A stretch of DNA of 7,551 bases from Ruminococcaceae bacterium UBA6855 (lineage in GTDB: Bacteria > Bacillota > Clostridia > Oscillospirales > Acutalibacteraceae), in the NCBI GenBank assembly GCA_002451755.1, contig DKDF01000038.1, positions 1,344 to 8,894 on the forward strand. The letters are read 5' to 3'. Below are positions 5,773 through 7,551 of the stretch, piece by piece. The notes under the pieces are model-generated. The model searched no databases, was not told the origin of the DNA, and was given only the letters and a program-made list of their open reading frames with translations. Every line of letters begins with the position of its first letter. The stretch's first letter is position 1. The position numbers were made by a program, and so were the translations under genes.

Positions 5773-7551
5773 ATGGCTGCGAAAAAGACTGCGGCAAAGT
5801 CAACGGCCGCTAAGAAGAAAAAAACAACAACCACAACGCCTAAAAAAGCCCCGGCTTCAAAGCCTGCGGCTGTAAAAGAGCCTGTTGAGCAGACTCCCGA
5901 ACAGCAGTCCTCGCGCCGCCAGAAAGCGGCTATCGCGCTCATGGCTGTCGCGGCTCTGCTCATAGCCATGGCGTTTATCGAGGGCGAGAGCGCGTGGCGC
6001 GCCGTGCATAATTTTATGTTCGGCGTGTTCGGCACATGTACATATATCTGGCCCGTCATGCTCATATATGTCTCGGTCATGCTCGCCATGAACAAGACGT
6101 TCGGCTCGATATCGTCGAATCTTATCGGCGTCGGGATATCAATATTGCTGCTGTGCTCGGCGATACATATTTTCTCGAATCCTTCGGAATATTTTTCGCT
6201 CATGACTCTCGGCGATCAGATAAAGACCGCGTGGAGGGATTATGACACATTCCCGAGTGCGGGCGCGCTTGGTGCGCTCGTCGGCGGACTGCTTGCCAAA
6301 ATGGCGGGCAAGGTCGGCGCGGCGATAATAAATATTATCCTGCTGATAGTCAGCATAATGTTCCTCACGGGACTCACTCTGTCCCGCCTCGGTACGTCTA
6401 TCGCCAAGCCCATAAAGCGCATGAGCGAGGACACCAACGAACGCCTTGAGCGCGGAGCGCAGCGCGTCAGAGAGGAGCAGGAGAGAGCGCCGTCGAGAGA
6501 TAAGCGCAGGGAGAAAAAAGAGGAGGAGCCGTATGTCAGCTCCCGCCCGTTCCCTGTGCCGCCTCTGCCGACCGATGCGCCCGCAGCTGCTGCAAAGAGC
6601 CGCAAAAAATCCGCCGCCGATGAAGGACCCGAGCCCACTGTGTTCCCGCGCAAACCGGTTCAGACCGATGTCGGCATCGATGATATAGTCAACCGCGTCA
6701 ACGCCGCGTCGGCGACCGCGAAGATAGCCGAGGGCGTGTCAAAGGCAGCCGCCGCTGTGGACGGCAGACCCGCCTGCGTGCCGCCTCTGCCGACCGAGAG
6801 CGCGAAAGACGAGCTTGAAGTGCTCGATATAAGCAAGAAGCCCGCCGAGCCGGAGAAGCCGAAGAAGAAAGAGTCGGAACTCCCGCCCGTCAAAGAGCCA
6901 GATCCCGTGCCCGATGTGCCGGAGGAGGACGAGGAGGAGCCTGTTATCGAGAGTCAGCCGACTTATCGCAAGCCGCCGATAACCTGCCTCAAGGAGCCTA
7001 TCCACGACGGCAACGATAACTTCTCCGACGAGCTCAAGTCCAACGCGCAGAAGCTGCTCGACACGCTCGAAAGCTTCAATGTCCATGCAAAGATAACTGA
7101 GATAAGCCGCGGCCCGTCCGTCACAAGATACGAGCTTCAGCCGGACGCGGGCGTCAGAATAAATAAAATAACCAACCTTGCGGATGATATAGCCCTGCGC
7201 CTTGCCGCGTCGGGAATAAGAATCGAAGCGCCTATTCCGAACAAGGCGGCGATAGGCATCGAGGTGCCCAACAAGCTGCGCTCGATGGTCTATATGCGCG
7301 AGATAATCGAAACTCCGCAGTTCAAGAACGCCCAGAGCAAGCTCAATGTCGTCCTCGGCAAGGATATCGCGGGCAACGCAGTCTGCGCCGACCTCGCGAA
7401 GATGCCGCATCTGCTCATAGCGGGTACTACGGGTTCCGGTAAATCCGTGTGCCTGAACACAATGATAGTCAGTATCCTCTATAACGCGACCCCCGACGAA
7501 GTGAAGCTTCTGATGATTGACCCCAAGCAGGTCGAGTTCACAGTCTATAAC
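5773..7551 (+). CDS. FtsK/SpoIIIE DNA translocase, 3' end missing
   Basis: This is a septum-located hexameric ATPase that pumps chromosomal DNA, in spore-formers typically into the forespore (SpoIIIE) or through the division septum (FtsK/SftA). The open frame runs 593 codons to the window edge without a stop. Residues 1-50 are a Lys/Ala/Thr-rich basic tail. Membrane segments are at about 52-69, 86-106, 115-134, 163-178 and 182-203. A long Pro/Glu/Lys-rich linker spans about 205-397. The alpha domain is at about 400-500, including RGPSVTRYELQP (446-457). The RecA-like motor begins with Walker A GTTGSGKS (551-558) and MIDPKQVEFTVYN (581-593). Walker B, the C-terminal motor and the gamma domain lie beyond the window. 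Gene order with tepA and ylzJ favours SpoIIIE. It lies 29 nt after uppP with its own strong ribosome site. The linker contains a repeated VPPLPT motif. Confidence 0.93.
   Translation, partial: MAAKKTAAKSTAAKKKKTTTTTPKKAPASKPAAVKEPVEQTPEQQSSRRQKAAIALMAVAALLIAMAFIEGESAWRAVHNFMFGVFGTCTYIWPVMLIYVSVMLAMNKTFGSISSNLIGVGISILLLCSAIHIFSNPSEYFSLMTLGDQIKTAWRDYDTFPSAGALGALVGGLLAKMAGKVGAAIINIILLIVSIMFLTGLTLSRLGTSIAKPIKRMSEDTNERLERGAQRVREEQERAPSRDKRREKKEEEPYVSSRPFPVPPLPTDAPAAAAKSRKKSAADEGPEPTVFPRKPVQTDVGIDDIVNRVNAASATAKIAEGVSKAAAAVDGRPACVPPLPTESAKDELEVLDISKKPAEPEKPKKKESELPPVKEPDPVPDVPEEDEEEPVIESQPTYRKPPITCLKEPIHDGNDNFSDELKSNAQKLLDTLESFNVHAKITEISRGPSVTRYELQPDAGVRINKITNLADDIALRLAASGIRIEAPIPNKAAIGIEVPNKLRSMVYMREIIETPQFKNAQSKLNVVLGKDIAGNAVCADLAKMPHLLIAGTTGSGKSVCLNTMIVSILYNATPDEVKLLMIDPKQVEFTVYN
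6556..6575 (+). repeat. Direct repeat copy 1 in ftsK linker (VPPLPT)
   Basis: The 20-base sequence gtgccgcctctgccgaccga encodes Val262-Thr267 plus the start of the next codon. An identical copy occurs in frame at 6778-6797, 222 bp later. Neither copy overlaps a domain; both fall in the disordered linker between membrane and motor. Confidence 0.75.
6778..6797 (+). repeat. Direct repeat copy 2 in ftsK linker (VPPLPT)
   Basis: This second identical 20-base copy encodes Val336-Thr341. The flanking codons differ between the copies (SRPFP before and DAPA after in the first; GRPAC before and ESAK after in the second), so the identity is confined to the motif. Confidence 0.75.

Noticed and set aside
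6739..7410. 223-codon minus-strand frame opposite the translocase
   Set aside because: It is the complement of the translocase alpha and motor domains, which read cleanly in the other direction. The same applies to the minus-strand frames at 5736-6203 and 6240-6653.

Overview
The window looks like the chromosome of an endospore-forming Firmicute of class Clostridia, most likely a GC-rich Oscillospirales/Ruminococcaceae-type gut anaerobe. The evidence is the spore-former gene order tepA-ylzJ-(uppP)-spoIIIE/ftsK, strong Gram-positive Shine-Dalgarno sequences, sigma-A-type promoters, GC-rich coding sequence that still uses many ATA isoleucine codons, and an intergenic region full of the short hairpin repeats I associate with that group. 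The lineage is inferred from these features; no marker gene was compared.

Layout. Positions 1-510 hold no convincing gene. They contain a cluster of short GC-rich hairpins, four of them followed by CTAC (91-321), then two abutting hairpins including a perfect 20-bp palindrome (367-403), then a Rho-independent terminator (453-494) for the leftward operon. Positions 511-3630 on the minus strand are a two-gene operon, aconitase (GTG start) then isocitrate dehydrogenase. It is read from a near-consensus promoter at 3667-3695 (TTGACA, 17 bp, TAAAAT). Positions 3631-3881 are a divergent control region. It holds this promoter, a 12-bp palindrome inside its spacer, a 20-bp AT-rich dyad upstream of it, and a separate rightward promoter with an extended -10 (3769-3797).

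Positions 3882-7551 on the plus strand are a tightly packed operon. It encodes TepA (a ClpP-like serine protease), YlzJ (a small conserved protein), UppP (undecaprenyl-pyrophosphate phosphatase) and the first 593 residues of an FtsK/SpoIIIE DNA translocase, which runs off the window just after its Walker A motif.

How the genes work together. Aconitase and isocitrate dehydrogenase form the citrate to 2-oxoglutarate branch, which in anaerobes commonly feeds glutamate synthesis. No citrate synthase is in view. The rightward operon joins a spore/secretion-linked protease, recycling of the cell-wall lipid carrier and septal DNA pumping, all functions centred on the membrane and septum. The genes themselves are ordinary. 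The least explained parts are the hairpin cluster, the paired dyads at the acn promoter, and the unusual tail and linker of the translocase. I found no clear evidence of a wholly new system.
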